Below, one piece after another: positions 1 through 5,217 of a stretch of DNA of 5,217 nt (its first letter is position 1; each line of letters starts with the position of its first letter). The notes under the pieces are model-generated. The model saw nothing but the letters and a program-made list of their open reading frames with translations, searched no databases and was not told where the DNA came from. This DNA is from Bacillota bacterium. GTDB taxonomy: Bacteria; Bacillota; Bacilli; Alicyclobacillales; SLC66. The stretch spans positions 1-5,217 of the forward strand of contig JAJZCJ010000222.1 in assembly GCA_021846145.1 (NCBI GenBank). Direction: 5' to 3'. The position numbers and the translations under genes are program-made.

Positions 1-907
1 GCTTCTGAAACGGCCTTTCGTTGAGTTTGACGAGTAATACGAGAATGGCTTCGTTTACCTCGGCAAGACTGAAGAAGGTTCGATGGCGAAAAGTTGCTAA
101 AATCCAGCGTTCTACCAGCAAGACCCCGGCTTCGACCTTTGGTTTGTCACGAGGTTTTTTGGGGCGTGCAGGCATGACGGCGCAACCGTAGTGATTCGCC
201 ATCTCTGCGTAGGTGCGATTGAGACTCGGCTCATAGCGATCCGCGTGTCGCACCCCTGATTTGAGGTTGTCAGGGACGATGAGTTGCGGCACACCGCCGA
301 AGAAGGCAAACGCACGAACATGTCCGCCAATAAACGAAGCAAGATCCTGCGACTCCTGTGCTTCCGCATACGCATAGCTACTGGCACCAAGCACCGCCAC
401 GAAAATCTGTGCCTCACGAATTTCACCGGTTTCCCTGTCAATGATGCGAACGGTTTCCCCCGCATAATCCACGAACACTTTTTCGCCGGCGTGATGTTCC
501 TGGCGCATGGATAAATGCAGGGTTTTTGTCCACTGACGGTAACGCGCACAGAACTGGCTGTACTGCAGCCCTTCTGGATGGATCGCCTTGTATTCGACCC
601 ACAGCAGTTGCAAGGTGACGCCCTTGCGACGCAATTCTTTATGAATTTCAACCCAGTTCGGTTCTGTGGGGGTTGCAGGTCTACCCGCACGACTGGGGAA
701 CAAATACGTTTCCAGTTGTGTCTCATCGTCGAATTCACTTGGCAATGGCCAAGACAATCCAGCCGTTTGGGCGCGTGCCAATACATTGCTGACCGTGCTA
801 GGGGAAATGCCGAGACTTCGCGCAATCGCGCGACCACTCAGCCCCTGCTGAGCATGTAACCGTAAAATTTCTCGAACCTTTGGCATGGGGATTCTCCATT
901 CCCGCAT
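1..907 (-). CDS. istA: IS21-family transposase IstA (partial, C-terminus beyond the left edge)
   Basis: This is the DDE transposase (IstA) of an IS21-family element, which cuts and joins the element ends together with the AAA+ helper IstB. The frame is open without a stop for 302 codons to the window edge. An N-terminal helix-turn-helix lies at about residues 10-47 (QQGLSGRAIARSLGISPSTV), followed by the family-typical AGLSWPLP. The RNase H-like core carries D147 (VFVDYAGE), D213 (VPDNLKSGV) and E259 (KPKVEAGV), so the whole catalytic triad is present. The usual family length is about 400-520 residues, so the C-terminal part and istB should lie to the left. I chose the ATG at 905-907 because AAGGAG (917-922) sits 9 bases upstream. 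ATGs at 911-913 and 884-886 are in frame but less well spaced. No frameshift is visible. The family call is firm; only completeness is unknown. Confidence 0.93.
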   Translation of the reverse strand, partial: MREWRIPMPKVREILRLHAQQGLSGRAIARSLGISPSTVSNVLARAQTAGLSWPLPSEFDDETQLETYLFPSRAGRPATPTEPNWVEIHKELRRKGVTLQLLWVEYKAIHPEGLQYSQFCARYRQWTKTLHLSMRQEHHAGEKVFVDYAGETVRIIDRETGEIREAQIFVAVLGASSYAYAEAQESQDLASFIGGHVRAFAFFGGVPQLIVPDNLKSGVRHADRYEPSLNRTYAEMANHYGCAVMPARPKKPRDKPKVEAGVLLVERWILATFRHRTFFSLAEVNEAILVLLVKLNERPFQK

Positions 908-919
908 CGGCATCAACTC

Positions 920-953
920 CTTCTTGTGGAATATGACAAATTCCGACAAGAAG
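920..953 (-). promoter_or_regulatory. Hairpin overlapping the istA Shine-Dalgarno
   Basis: On the minus strand, CTTCTTGTCGGAAT (953-940) pairs with ATTCCACAAGAAG (932-920) across a 7-base loop, giving 13 base pairs with one bulged C. The 3' arm includes the first three bases (AAG) of the AAGGAG ribosome binding site at 917-922. An RNA that starts upstream of 953, such as read-through from outside the element, would fold the site into a stem and should be translated poorly. The pairing is seen directly; the regulatory role is inferred from similar RBS-sequestering leaders in other insertion sequences. Confidence 0.6.
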
Positions 954-997
954 AGAGCCAATCCCTGCTTTTTAAATTGGAAGCGGGCGGAGGCAAC

Positions 998-1112
998 ATT
1001 CTGTCCAAATGATTTCAGAATGGGTGTCCAAGAGTTTTCAGAACGGGTGATCGAGAGTTTTCAGAATCAGTGTTCGAGGATTATCGGAATGGGTGTCCAA
1101 AGGTTTCCGTAA
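998..1112 (-). repeat. Five tandem 23-bp IS21-type terminal repeats
   Basis: Read on the minus strand, five units start at 1112, 1089, 1066, 1043 and 1020 with an exact 23-base period. The unit begins TTCTGAAAACT and ends TTGGACACCCA. Units at 1043 and 1066 differ at only a few positions. The outermost unit (TTACGGAAACC...) and innermost unit (TTCTGAAATCA...) are more diverged but keep the period. Arrays of this kind at IS21-family ends are transposase binding sites. The array also supplies the last codons and stop of the truncated transposase next door. Confidence 0.85.
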
Positions 1113-2588
1113 TACGCATACGAAGATGTGCCCGCGCACGCGCCGCTCATTCCAGTGATACATCGGACCCACATCCAGAAAGTTCTTGATCTGCCGAAAC
1201 GCTTGCTCAATCCGCATTAGCGTCTTGTAGGAAAGTACCACCTCGGCGGCCGGTAGCGTTGTATTGGTCTTGACGATGAATTTGCCATCCCGCCACGACT
1301 CTCGCAGCAAGGGCTCCTCTTTTCGGAGGTAGGTTACGGTCTTCCCGTCAAAGTGAACATCGAAAAAGGCGTCCATGCCTCGGTGCGTGAGTATCTCCGC
1401 CACCTTGAGCATGACCCCCTGCGCTGTCAACTTGCGGCCACGCCTTGTGCCCTGCAACCGATCCCCCAAGTCGCGAAGCGCACTTTCCACCTCTTCCAAC
1501 GCCGCCATCCGGTAGGCGGCATCGTGCGCTGCCTTGGCCGCATTGTAGCATAGCAGGTAACGGACATCCCCTGAAGGTTCCTCATCGTCTACTGCAGAAG
1601 CCGGAATCTCCAGATAGGCGAGGTGGTCATGGATCGGTGTGAAGGGGGACAAGTCCTGGTACCGTTCCAGCAACCGATCACTCACGATCCGCCCTCGCTT
1701 GTGGTAGCCCACAATGTACGGGTATCCCGCTTCGGCTAACCGCGTCAAGTTCTTCTCCGTGACCATGCCCCGATCCCCGACAAACACGCACTCGTTGACG
1801 GCAAAGTCCTGTTTCAGTCGATCCAGAATCTCCGGCACGGTCTGCTTGTCCGCTGTGTTCCCCGGAAAGACCTCGTGCGTGATGGGAATCCCCTCTGGCG
1901 TCACGAGCAAGCCCAACTCCACCTGCTCCAGATCGGGTCGATGAGTGCGCGAGTAGCCGTGCTTGGCGATCGGACAATGATGGCCAGTGACATGCGTGCT
2001 GGTCAGATCGTAGAGCACGAGGGTGAGCCGGAAATTCAGCAAGTCAGTCAATCGCGCGTAGATCGCCTTTTCGATCTGCGGCTTGATGTCCATGAGCACA
2101 TCCAGCGCCCTGTAGAAGTGCTGGAGTTGCCAGGGCTCCCCGTCGCCGTCCGGAAGATAGAGATCCTCCAGCGTCTCAAACAGATGAAGTTTACTGGAGG
2201 GATCGAGCAAACGATTCATGACCATGGCTTGGAGATAGCGGGGAACGTCGAAGGTGATCTGGCGATCCCGAAGCGCCTCCTGAATGATGGCAGTCAAGCC
2301 CAACTGGTCCCACAAAACTTGCACCACATAGGGGACGCCAAATTGGAGGGAATGAAGGGGTTGAAAATCCTCCGCACCACCTTGGGTGCGATTTTGTAGG
2401 AGTGACTCGAGGGTGCGAATAATCTGCTGAATTTCTTTTTCGGAGTAATCGTCAATGTTGCCAAGGCTGGCTACTTGGCGCTTTTTAACGGTTTTGCCGT
2501 CACGGTAGGACTCGACGATGCGGAGGTAACGGTAGGTCCGACCATCGGCCTTTTTTGTGGATACAATTTGCGCGTACAAGGGGATCAC
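1038..2588 (-). pseudogene. IS1634-family (IS4 superfamily) DDE transposase, 3' end truncated by IS21 insertion
   Basis: This is a transposase of the IS1634 group. The N-terminal part (about residues 1-130) has the family opening YRYLRIVESYRDGKTVKKRQ and a DUF4277-like segment. The catalytic core shows D194 in LYDLTST, D272 in FVGDRGMVT, and the IS4 signature Y454-x6-E461-x6-K468 (within LSYKTLMRIEQAFRQIK). The family sequence continues to about GHIFV (residue 490). The following 26 residues to the stop at 1038-1040 are translated IS21 terminal repeats, so the native C-terminus is lost. The encoded chimera is 516 residues; relatives are commonly about 550-600. The start is GTG (2586-2588): an in-frame TGA three codons upstream rules out a longer start, and the SD is weak. 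The sequence looks more GC-rich than the genes to its right, consistent with foreign origin. Because the catalytic residues remain, residual activity cannot be excluded, but it is probably inactive. Confidence 0.88.
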
Positions 2589-2611
2589 ATCCGCTCATAA
2601 TATTACCCACT

Positions 2612-2640
2612 ATGATAATACAAAAAATCAATAATATCAA
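2612..2640 (-). promoter_or_regulatory. Sigma-A-type promoter of the IS1634-family transposase
   Basis: On the minus strand, a -35 box TTGATA (2640-2635) and a -10 box TATCAT (2617-2612) are separated by 17 bases. Each matches the consensus at five of six positions. Transcription would start near 2605, leaving a leader of only about 17 bases before the GTG start and no strong Shine-Dalgarno, which suggests low translation. The 22-bp palindrome begins 8 bases upstream of the -35 box. Confidence 0.55.
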
Positions 2641-2648
2641 CATAAAAT

Positions 2649-2670
2649 ACTTATCAACATGTTGATAAGT
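2649..2670. repeat. Perfect 22-bp palindrome made of two DnaA-like boxes
   Basis: The left half ACTTATCAACA is followed directly by its exact reverse complement TGTTGATAAGT. Each half contains TTATCAACA, one base away from the DnaA box TTATCCACA, on opposite strands. It lies just upstream of the transposase promoter, where an operator would be expected. It could bind a dimeric repressor, DnaA or the transposase, or form a hairpin in read-through RNA. No T-tract follows it on either strand, so it is unlikely to be a terminator. Confidence 0.5.
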
Positions 2671-2701
2671 TGTACCCACATTTTCGAAATTAAACGAAAT
2701 A

Positions 2702-2735
2702 ATAACCCTGAAAAACCGCGGTTTCTCGGGGTTAT
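2702..2735. repeat. 34-bp imperfect palindrome near the presumed right end of the IS1634-type element
   Basis: The arms ATAACCCTGAAAAACCG (2702-2718) and CGGTTTCTCGGGGTTAT (2719-2735) pair over 17 positions with two mismatches, centred on CCGCGG. It could be a terminal structure of the element, a protein-binding site, or a hairpin that stops incoming transcription. Its role is unproven. Confidence 0.45.
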
Positions 2736-2740
2736 CCACA
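2732..2740 (+). promoter_or_regulatory. DnaA-box sequence TTATCCACA
   Basis: This is an exact match to the bacterial DnaA-box consensus TTATNCACA. It overlaps the outer edge of the 34-bp palindrome and may lie within the end of the IS1634-type element. Binding is not shown by sequence alone. Confidence 0.35.
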
Positions 2741-2868
2741 ACTTATTAATGAATACTGAGAGGTTAAACTGTCAAACTTGAGTTTAAAAGAGACATAACC
2801 TACTACATATTTGCCCGATATCGATATGTTCCCATTCGAGAGTTTCTTCATTTTCCCAAGATTGGTCG

Positions 2869-2877
2869 TTATCCACA
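2869..2877 (+). promoter_or_regulatory. Second DnaA-box sequence TTATCCACA
   Basis: This is a second exact TTATCCACA in the same orientation, 137 bases from the first. It is followed 5 bases later by the palindrome at 2883-2896. Two exact copies within a 430-base gene-free stretch is more than expected by chance, but too few to call an origin of replication. Confidence 0.35.
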
Positions 2878-2882
2878 TACCA

Positions 2883-2896
2883 GGCGGATATCCGCC
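2883..2896. repeat. Perfect 14-bp palindrome
   Basis: GGCGGATATCCGCC is its own reverse complement. There is no T-tract directly after it on either strand, so it is more like a protein-binding site than a terminator. It lies about 120 bases downstream of the stalk-protein gene. Confidence 0.35.
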
Positions 2897-3018
2897 AAGC
2901 CCTAACGGAGGTTTTTCTCTACCGACAACCTGAGCACGTCGGAATCAGTTAACTTATTCTGTTCATCGTTGAAATCAGTACACGAATCGATAACACCTTC
3001 TCAAGGCAAGTAGTAATT

Positions 3019-4368
3019 CTAGCTGTTCAAATTACTTGTTTCCCCTTGTTTACTCGCAGAAAGAATTGCAGTCCACACTATATTGTTAGGATCTTGAAAC
3101 GGAATATTGGACACTGTAACTACACTGATATTGTTAAAATAAGCATCTTGAACAATTAGTGAGTTCCCACCATTCTCATGAAAAGTTAATGTAGCTCTTT
3201 GGGTGATTTCTGACGATGGTATCTCAGTCCCATTGACAACTTCATTGGGTTCAATTGTTGTCAACGAATTAATCGCTTGAATCAGATTCTTGATTATAGT
3301 CGGTTTCAAAATCGTGACAGTCGTGTTTTGGAGTGGAGCATTAGTGTTACTCGACGTTGCCATTGATATATTTACACTTTCGACATCAGTTGGCACGTAA
3401 GAGGAACTTGGTCTTAAAGGCAATACATCGTCAGTAACCCAATATGCCACCAGGGTCTGATTATTCGGATCTGTTTTAAAACTTATTTCAACGGTAACAT
3501 TTTGATATGGTGGTTGATTTTGTGGTGAAAAGCTAAGCATAGATACAGCCCCACCTCCAACATACCCACTGTTTTTAAACGCCTGTTTATACCAACCTTC
3601 AACCGTAGTCAAAGGAGCAGGTACCATATACTCTATTTTACCATCCTGTACATACGATTCGACAGGAACATTCTCAATCGGAGTAAAATCCTGATTTGAA
3701 AGTGTTGAGCTAGGATAAAGCGGAAGCGGTACAGACACAGGAGCTGGCGCTGGGATGGGTAATGGGGGAAACATATTTGAAGTGGATGTGTCGTTTTGTA
3801 AGGTTAGAACAACAGTAGAAGATTTAGTGTTTGAAATACTCTCTTTTTGCGGAATCATTGTCCATGTAGAACCCGTCCAAGATGTTTTCATTTGAAGTCG
3901 TTGGTTTAAAAACAGGTTAGCATAGTAAATCGGCACATATGTTGTTTCAACATTGCTTGCAGGATCTTTAACGACTAGTTTAGGTGCACGGACATAATCA
4001 TTTTGATTCCCTCCGATAGAGAACTGCATTTGCCCAGCAGATGGAATTCCTTGCTCTGGCACACTATTTACATTCTCATTCCACCCATAAGGGACCGATA
4101 AAATATTGAGTGTATTTCCATTCCACGCACTTTGGACACCAACGGATTTCAATGCTACTTGCAAATAGTACACAGGAACCCAGCTTGTTGGCTTTCCTGA
4201 CCATGGGTCGTTCGCCAAGACATGTTGTGGGTGCAACGATGATTCACCTGTTATTGAGATTGTTGTCGGAGCATATTGAGTAGTGGCATGGGTGACTTTG
4301 GGAATGAACATCTGCATTGCTATCGTTCCAAGAGCCATAATTCCGATCACATTAGCTTTTGGTTTCAC
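3019..4368 (-). CDS. Secreted protein with two stalk-like (copper amine oxidase N-terminal type) repeats; function unknown
   Basis: This is predicted to be an exported protein of 449 residues. The signal peptide spans about residues 1-28: KPK, a hydrophobic core NVIGIMALGTIAMQMF, and a likely cleavage after THA. Two motifs resemble copper amine oxidase N-terminal/stalk domains. One is at about 62-89 (SWVPVYYLQVALKSVG then SAWNGNTLNI) and one at about 143-171 (TYVPIYYANLFLNQ then TSWTGSTWTM). A proline-rich linker follows at about 200-219 (PPLPIPAPAPVSVPLPLYP). The C-terminal half is rich in Thr, Ser, Asn and Val, looks beta-rich, and I do not recognise it. I chose GTG (4366-4368) because AAAGGAGG (4378-4385) lies 9 bases upstream; a start at the ATG at 4401 would place that ribosome binding site inside the gene and lengthen the signal peptide n-region. 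It is probably co-transcribed with the membrane-protein gene upstream. An adhesive or cell-wall-associated role is only an inference. Confidence 0.75.
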   Translation of the reverse strand: MKPKANVIGIMALGTIAMQMFIPKVTHATTQYAPTTISITGESSLHPQHVLANDPWSGKPTSWVPVYYLQVALKSVGVQSAWNGNTLNILSVPYGWNENVNSVPEQGIPSAGQMQFSIGGNQNDYVRAPKLVVKDPASNVETTYVPIYYANLFLNQRLQMKTSWTGSTWTMIPQKESISNTKSSTVVLTLQNDTSTSNMFPPLPIPAPAPVSVPLPLYPSSTLSNQDFTPIENVPVESYVQDGKIEYMVPAPLTTVEGWYKQAFKNSGYVGGGAVSMLSFSPQNQPPYQNVTVEISFKTDPNNQTLVAYWVTDDVLPLRPSSSYVPTDVESVNISMATSSNTNAPLQNTTVTILKPTIIKNLIQAINSLTTIEPNEVVNGTEIPSSEITQRATLTFHENGGNSLIVQDAYFNNISVVTVSNIPFQDPNNIVWTAILSASKQGETSNLNS

Positions 4369-4516
4369 TGTAATAGCCCTCCTTTTAGAAGATAGCATCA
4401 TTTAATTACTTTCAAGCATGTTCCCCGATAACGAATTCATCTGTCTTTTACTTACTATTTTTTTGTAAATTTATGTATGGTTCAATAAATCGATTGTTCA
4501 TTGGAAAGATACTTTT
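4369..4516. other. 148-bp spacer between the two surface-protein genes
   Basis: The spacer is AT-rich and holds no terminator I can identify. A possible -35 (TTGAAC or TTGAAA on the minus strand) lacks a well-spaced -10, so I do not call an internal promoter. Read-through from the upstream gene is plausible. Confidence 0.35.
4378..4385 (-). promoter_or_regulatory. Strong Shine-Dalgarno that decides the start of the secreted protein
   Basis: AAAGGAGG on the minus strand lies 9 bases before the GTG at 4368. It falls inside the longer reading frame that begins with ATG at 4401, so the longer start is unlikely. Confidence 0.7.
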
Positions 4517-4948
4517 TCAAAAGCCATTCGGATGCGTGAAGTGCATTAATGGAGAGTCGTCATTTAAATCTACATTCACTTTAACTCCTGGTAACACGTG
4601 AACAACAACTGTAGCTAAGCCAATGAGATTGTTGGAATCGGGCATACGGAACAGTAAGCTTTTCAACTCTACCGACGAATCGTGTGACTTAATGTAATTC
4701 GTAAGATAAGACTTCACCCTGGCATAGTTGGCAGGGGCATAAAGATTTGTGTAATAATAACGTCCATGGGGCTGATAAGTCCGTTTGCCGTTGCGTTCCG
4801 TGAACATCATCGCTTGATAAAGACCAGAATTTAGCTTATTAAATGTGCTTTGTTCGATGCGATTGGAGATGTATTGCCATGCTAGTCCCGCAACGATGTA
4901 AACCACAATAACAAATAAAATGCTCGATCTGACCAATGATTTTTGCAG
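4517..4948 (-). CDS. Small single-pass membrane protein, function unknown
   Basis: I do not recognise the family. The product is about 143 residues. One hydrophobic segment near the N-terminus (ILFVIVVYIVAGLAWQYI, about residues 9-26) follows a short Lys/Arg-containing tail, so the rest should be outside the cell. The outer part has a helical-looking stretch, a tyrosine-rich segment (HGRYYYTNLY) and a strand-like region (VVVHVLPGVKVNVDL). One membrane helix followed by a soluble alpha/beta domain recalls pseudopilin or TadE-like proteins, but no family motif is visible. The start is unusual. AGGAGGTGA (4956-4964) points to CTG at 4946-4948, 7 bases away. The next in-frame option is TTG at 4934-4936, which is too far from that site but gives the same protein minus four residues. 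There is no suitable ATG. The gene ends 148 bases before the secreted-protein gene, on the same strand. Confidence 0.65.
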   Translation of the reverse strand: MQKSLVRSSILFVIVVYIVAGLAWQYISNRIEQSTFNKLNSGLYQAMMFTERNGKRTYQPHGRYYYTNLYAPANYARVKSYLTNYIKSHDSSVELKSLLFRMPDSNNLIGLATVVVHVLPGVKVNVDLNDDSPLMHFTHPNGF

Positions 4949-4955
4949 AGTAGAG

Positions 4956-4964
4956 TCACCTCCT
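4956..4964 (-). promoter_or_regulatory. Strong Shine-Dalgarno upstream of a non-ATG start
   Basis: AGGAGGTGA on the minus strand matches the anti-SD of 16S rRNA very well. It is 7 bases from CTG (4948) and 19 bases from TTG (4936), so it favours CTG as the true initiation codon. Confidence 0.6.
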
Positions 4965-5007
4965 GAATCAATTACTCATTTCATTTACAGCGGTAACATA
5001 TAACACA

Positions 5008-5058
5008 TTTCTGTACGTTAACGACATAACGTTATGTCACTCTTTACCGTTACAGAAA
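5008..5058. repeat. Nested inverted repeat upstream of the surface-protein genes
   Basis: An inner perfect 16-bp palindrome, GACATAACGTTATGTC (5023-5038), is framed by an outer pair TTTCTGTA (5008-5015) and TACAGAAA (5051-5058). Between inner and outer parts the arms remain similar (CGTTAA against TTACCGT). It lies 60-110 bases upstream of the proposed start at 4948, where an operator would be expected. No T-tract follows, so a terminator is unlikely. Confidence 0.5.
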
Positions 5059-5128
5059 ACTTACCCAAACTTACTCAGGCTCGTTTTCTACTTATTGTTC
5101 GCTCTCCGCGTTTGAAGTCACGGAACCT

Positions 5129-5215
5129 CTACGCTGGAGTCTGGCCGTTAACGGTGGCGAATGACTGTACTAGCTCACTCACTTCACAACCGGCACCAAG
5201 GGTTGCCCCTGTGAT
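5129..5215 (-). CDS. Possible C-terminal end of an upstream gene (weak)
   Basis: One minus-strand frame is open from the right edge to a TAG at 5129-5131, giving 28 residues that begin ITGATLGAGCEVSELVQSF. It is too short to identify and could be chance. If real, it would be a third gene upstream on the same strand. Confidence 0.15.
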   Translation of the reverse strand: MTGATLGAGCEVSELVQSFATVNGQTPA

Positions 5216-5217
5216 TT

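Larger units (their letters stand above)
1..1118 (-). mobile_element. IS21-family insertion sequence, istA-proximal end (partial)
   Basis: The element comprises istA, a 5' leader with a hairpin, and an array of five 23-bp repeats typical of the multiple terminal repeats of IS21-family elements. The proposed tip is at 1118, where the minus strand reads TGCGTATTACGG; IS21-family ends normally start with TG. The tip also falls where the neighbouring IS1634-type transposase stops resembling its family, so this element interrupts that gene. The distal end, istB and the target duplication are outside the window. The tip position is an inference, good to a few bases. Confidence 0.8.
1119..2745 (-). 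mobile_element. IS1634-family insertion sequence remnant, transposase-proximal end
   Basis: This comprises the truncated transposase plus its upstream leader. The right boundary is uncertain. I place it near 2735-2745, just outside the imperfect palindrome at 2702-2735, because the sequence beyond has no link to the element. The inverted repeat cannot be confirmed because the partner end should lie on the far side of the IS21 insertion, outside the window. The left limit (1119) is where IS21 begins. Confidence 0.55.
2741..3018. other. Gene-free stretch between the secreted-protein gene and the IS remnant
   Basis: I see no credible coding frame on either strand. Apart from the DnaA-box 9-mer and the 14-bp palindrome, it holds a short palindrome ATATCGATAT (2818-2827) and a 7-base inverted repeat TTAAACT/AGTTTAA (2764-2770 and 2781-2787). 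No clear rho-independent terminator follows the gene ending at 3019. Confidence 0.5.

Noticed and set aside
112..837. 241-codon minus-strand open frame rich in Cys, Arg and Ser
   Set aside because: It overlaps istA in another frame. The istA frame gives a clean IS21 transposase with helix-turn-helix and DDE residues, so this is a shadow.
284..1112. Several plus-strand frames of 61-114 codons, including one across the repeat array
   Set aside because: They are antisense to istA or read through the terminal repeats. None shows a recognisable domain.
998..1112. Possible CRISPR array (regular 23-bp repeats)
   Set aside because: The units are contiguous with no spacers, diverge from each other, and sit at the end of an IS21-family element, where terminal repeats are expected.
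1875..2399. 174-codon plus-strand frame
   Set aside because: It is antisense to the well-supported IS1634-type transposase, with no supporting start signal or recognisable motif.
2500..2739. 79-codon minus-strand frame with a hydrophobic stretch (ILLIFCIIIVG)
   Set aside because: It is formed by the AT-rich promoter and palindrome region and overlaps the transposase N-terminus out of frame. There is no ribosome binding site or homologous pattern.
2883..2910. Rho-independent terminator for the secreted-protein gene
   Set aside because: The 14-bp palindrome lacks a following T-tract on the minus strand, and the nearby TTTTT on the plus strand is not directly after the stem.
2589..3018. Full replication origin
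   Set aside because: There are only two exact DnaA boxes, and no replication initiator gene, iterons or partition genes in the window. Kept as a finding, not called as an origin.
5164..5214. Short plus-strand frame starting with ATG
   Set aside because: It has 16 codons and no convincing ribosome binding site or context.

Overview
The window reads as an accessory, insertion-sequence-rich region of a Gram-positive bacterium. It is probably an acidophilic or thermophilic Bacillota of the Alicyclobacillus/Sulfobacillus kind. The guess rests on strong AGGAGG-type ribosome binding sites with GTG, TTG or CTG starts, and on a secreted protein carrying two copies of a stalk-like motif (copper amine oxidase N-terminal type) that I associate with that group. 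The genus is an inference. All supported genes lie on the minus strand, so transcription runs from the right edge of the window to the left.

Right part (about 3019-5217): two AT-rich genes of unknown function form a likely operon. The first (4517-4948) encodes a small protein with one N-terminal membrane segment. The second (3019-4368) encodes a secreted protein with a signal peptide, two stalk-like repeats, a proline-rich linker and a beta-rich C-terminal half. Both products should sit at or outside the membrane. The region upstream (4965-5217) holds nested inverted repeats and a weak candidate for the tail of another gene.

Middle (2589-3018): a gene-free stretch of about 430 bases. It contains two exact DnaA-box 9-mers, a perfect 22-bp palindrome made of two DnaA-like boxes, a 34-bp imperfect palindrome, and a good sigma-A-type promoter for the transposase to its left.

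Left part (1 to about 2745): nested mobile elements. An IS1634-family (IS4 superfamily) transposase gene keeps all its catalytic residues but loses its natural C-terminus at about position 1118, where an IS21-family element begins. That element shows five tandem 23-bp terminal repeats (998-1112), an SD-sequestering hairpin, and an intact istA frame (907 to the left edge) with the full DDE triad. istB and the other end of the element would lie beyond position 1. The long 726-base minus-strand ORF at 112-837 is an out-of-frame shadow of istA.

I do not see a convincing new defence or metabolic system. The points most worth checking are the regulatory architecture of the two insertion sequences, the DnaA-box-like cluster, and the unrecognised two-gene cell-surface module.
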